Shown one piece after another: positions 62,476 through 64,000 of a stretch of 64,000 nucleotides of DNA; position 1 is the stretch's first letter, and the number at the start of each line of letters is the position of its first letter. The notes beneath the pieces are model-generated. The model worked only from the letters and a program-made list of their open reading frames with translations. It was not told where the DNA came from and made no database searches. Origin of the DNA: JAWVFM01 sp963843315 (GTDB taxonomy: Bacteria > Actinomycetota > Thermoleophilia > Solirubrobacterales > 70-9); NCBI GenBank assembly GCA_963843315.1, contig CAWJJU010000005.1, positions 372,001-436,000 of the forward strand, written 5' to 3'. A program made the translations under genes and the position numbers.

Positions 62476-63759
62476 CGTCCTCTTGTACCCGATTTCGGAC
62501 CCGATGGGCCATGCGGGTCTGGAGACTGAAGAGCTCGATGAAGCCGGGGCTGGCGGCCTGGCTGAACTCTCCGCCCGACTCGCCGAAGCCGGCAAGCGCC
62601 TTGTCGTAGAGGGCGAAGGGCGACGTGCGCGCAACCGGCGATGCCGACCCCTTGTAGAGCTTCAGGGTGACCTCGCCGGTGACGTGCTCGTTGGCCGAGG
62701 CCATGTACGCGTCGAGGTCGCCTCGCAGCGGCTCCCACCACAGGCCCGCGTAACAGAGGTACGCCCACTTGTCCTCGAGCGTGCGCTTGAAGTTGTTCTG
62801 GTGGATGGTCGAGACGAGCTTCTCGAGGTCGGCATGCGCGGCGAGCAGGATCGCAGCCGCGGGCACCTCGTAGACATCGCGCACCTTCAGGCCGACGATG
62901 CGGTCCTCGATGTGGTCGACGATCCCGACGCCGTGGCGGCGGCCGGCCGCGCCGACCAGCTCCAGCAGGTCGACCAGCCCGAGCCTTCTCGCCGTCGACG
63001 CTGACGGGAACGCCCGCCTCGAAGCCGATGCGCAGGAGCTCCGGATCGTCGGGCGCCTCCTCGGGCCTGGTCACGAGCTGGAAGACGTCGTCGTGCGGGG
63101 GCTCGCCGAGATCCTCGATCGCGCCCCCCTCCGAGCTGCGACCCCACAGGTTGTCGTCGATGGAGTACGGGGCCGCCTCGGTGCCGCCCCTCACCGGGAT
63201 CCGGTGCTCGCGGGCGTAGGCGATCTCCTCCTCGCGGCCCATGCGCCACTCGCGGACCGGAGCGAGGACCTTCAGCGAGGGGTCGAGCGTGGCGATCGTC
63301 GCCTCCAGACGCACCTGGTCGTTGCCCTTGCCGGTGCACCCGTGGGCGATCGTGTCGCAGCCCGTGGCGCGGGCCTGCTCGACGGCGATCTTGCCGATGA
63401 GCGGCCGGCCGAGCGCGGTGAAGAGCGGATAGCCGCCGCCGTAGAGCGCGTTGGCCCTGATCGCGGGCGGCGACGAAGTCGCGGGCGAACTCCTCGCGGG
63501 CGTCGACCACGATCGCGTCGACGGCGCCCAGGTCGTGCGCCTTGCCCGTGACGACGCTCCAGTCCTCGTCGGGCTGCCCGAGGTTGACGGTCAGCGCCAC
63601 AACCTCGGCGCCGTAGCGCTCCTGGATCCAGTGGAGCATCACGGACGTGTCGAGGCCGCCCGAGTAGAGCAGCAGGACACGGCCGACCTGCTCGGGGTCG
63701 GCCTGGTAGGAGGCGATGCGCGGGCTGGAGTCCTCGTTCACGGGCGCGAAGTCTGGCAT
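62468..63759 (-). CDS. argG: Argininosuccinate synthase (two frameshifts)
   Basis: ATP-dependent synthesis of argininosuccinate from citrulline and aspartate. ATG 63759; VLLLYSGGLDTSVMLHWIQERYGAEVVALTVNLGQ (PP-loop SGGLDTS). After a shift near 63460: NDQVRLEATIATLDPSLKVLAPVREW and YSIDDNLWGRSSEGG. After a second near 62990: VDHIEDRIVGLKVRDVYEVPAAAILLAAHADLEKLV, and the end at 62468. About 430 residues, a little longer than the 400 usual because of an N-terminal extension. Confidence 0.94.
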
Positions 63760-63776
63760 GCGCCCGCGCCTCGGCG

Positions 63777-64000
63777 CTATTCGGAGCCGCCACGGCCGGC
63801 GATCCGTGCGATGCGCGACCTCGCGCCTCCGGAGAGCGAGAAGCCGAGCTTCAGGGCCCGCGCCGCCGCGCCGCCGACCGGACCGGACCCGACGATGGTG
63901 CTCTGCGCGCCGGGGTTCTCGTCGGCGAAGTGCATCTTGTATCCCTCGGCCCCGGCGAGGAAGTTGTAGGCCTCCATGCCGTCCCCGAAGGCCTCCCGGA
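63777..64000 (-). CDS. GNAT/CelD-like acetyltransferase C-terminus (cut by window edge)
   Basis: Only the last 74 codons are visible: FGDGMEAYNFLAGAEGYKMHFADENPGAQSTIVG, then a basic tail to TAG at 63777. The EAYNFLAGxExYKxxFAD pattern is the end of BcsL/CelD-type acyltransferases used in polysaccharide or lipid modification. The start lies beyond base 64000. It is upstream of argG on the same strand with an 18-bp gap. Confidence 0.65.
   Translation of the reverse strand, partial: REAFGDGMEAYNFLAGAEGYKMHFADENPGAQSTIVGSGPVGGAAARALKLGFSLSGGARSRIARIAGRGGSE

Overview
This 64 kb window is high-GC, gene-dense DNA. It most likely comes from an actinobacterium of the Thermoleophilia/Solirubrobacterales type. 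That placement is inferred from base composition, GTG/TTG starts, the stress and c-di-GMP regulator families, a secreted protein with Pro/Ala Ig-like repeats and a Lys/Arg-rich tail, and an IlvBN/GatCAB/CysKE gene order; no rRNA gene is present to confirm it. There are no rRNA, tRNA or CRISPR loci. About twenty single-base frameshifts interrupt otherwise well-conserved genes, including gatA, gatB, gltX, folD, pcrA and argG. This points to an unpolished or metagenomic assembly rather than mass pseudogenisation.

Layout. 1-3.2 kb: isochorismate synthase (cut by the left edge) and acetolactate synthase ilvB-ilvN. 3.2-12.2 kb: a secreted P-domain protein, a TetR regulator coupled to a UDP-sulfoquinovose synthase (sulfolipid head-group synthesis), a divergent DUF2304-GT2 glycosyltransferase, a secreted S53 sedolisin, a small zinc-ribbon membrane protein and a type II NADH dehydrogenase. 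12.2-22 kb: gatC-gatA-gatB, a GMC oxidoreductase, folD and the PcrA/UvrD helicase. 22-27.2 kb: cysE, cysK and an Rrf2 (CymR-like) regulator. cysK and rrf2 are separated by a decayed 2.9 kb integrated island bounded by a 15-bp direct repeat. The island carries remnants of a tyrosine recombinase, a DUF4393/Abi-alpha protein, a toxin-antitoxin-like pair, a DUF2510/zinc-ribbon protein and a DUF3467 protein.

27.3-45 kb: regulators (LuxR-type response regulator, HDOD-LuxR fusion), gltX and nfo divergent with only 2 bp between start codons, an LPxTG-like surface protein, a two-component pair, dnaE, three more kinase or receiver genes and a polyprenyl-phosphate sugar transferase. 45-51 kb: an OmpR regulator, a 977-residue coiled-coil protein, an O-antigen-ligase-like polymerase with TPR tail and an FkbM methyltransferase; together with the sugar transferase this is a surface polysaccharide locus. 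51-58.4 kb: a stress and second-messenger block: LuxR-GAF, STAS anti-sigma antagonist, SpoIIE phosphatase fused to an RsbW-like kinase, a degenerate GGDEF protein, a MerR/B12-binding-like regulator, a complete IS481 element, a structured 427-bp leader, a BldC-like regulator and an HD-GYP protein. 58.6-64 kb: an MFS exporter, an Rpf/transglycosylase-like cell-wall protein, a TolB-like propeller protein bracketed by two copies of a palindromic repeat, argG and the end of a GNAT acetyltransferase.

The most unusual non-coding signals are: (i) direct repeats of CTCTCAT with exact 11-bp periodicity (Pho-box geometry) at four places, three of them correctly oriented in front of genes for surface proteins, an exported protein and a two-component system; (ii) two families of intergenic hairpin repeats whose copies differ by compensatory base changes; (iii) the palindromic 15-bp direct repeat that marks the island between rrf2 and cysK; and (iv) three TTGCA repeats at 10-bp spacing in front of the MFS gene, close to a BldC-like regulator.
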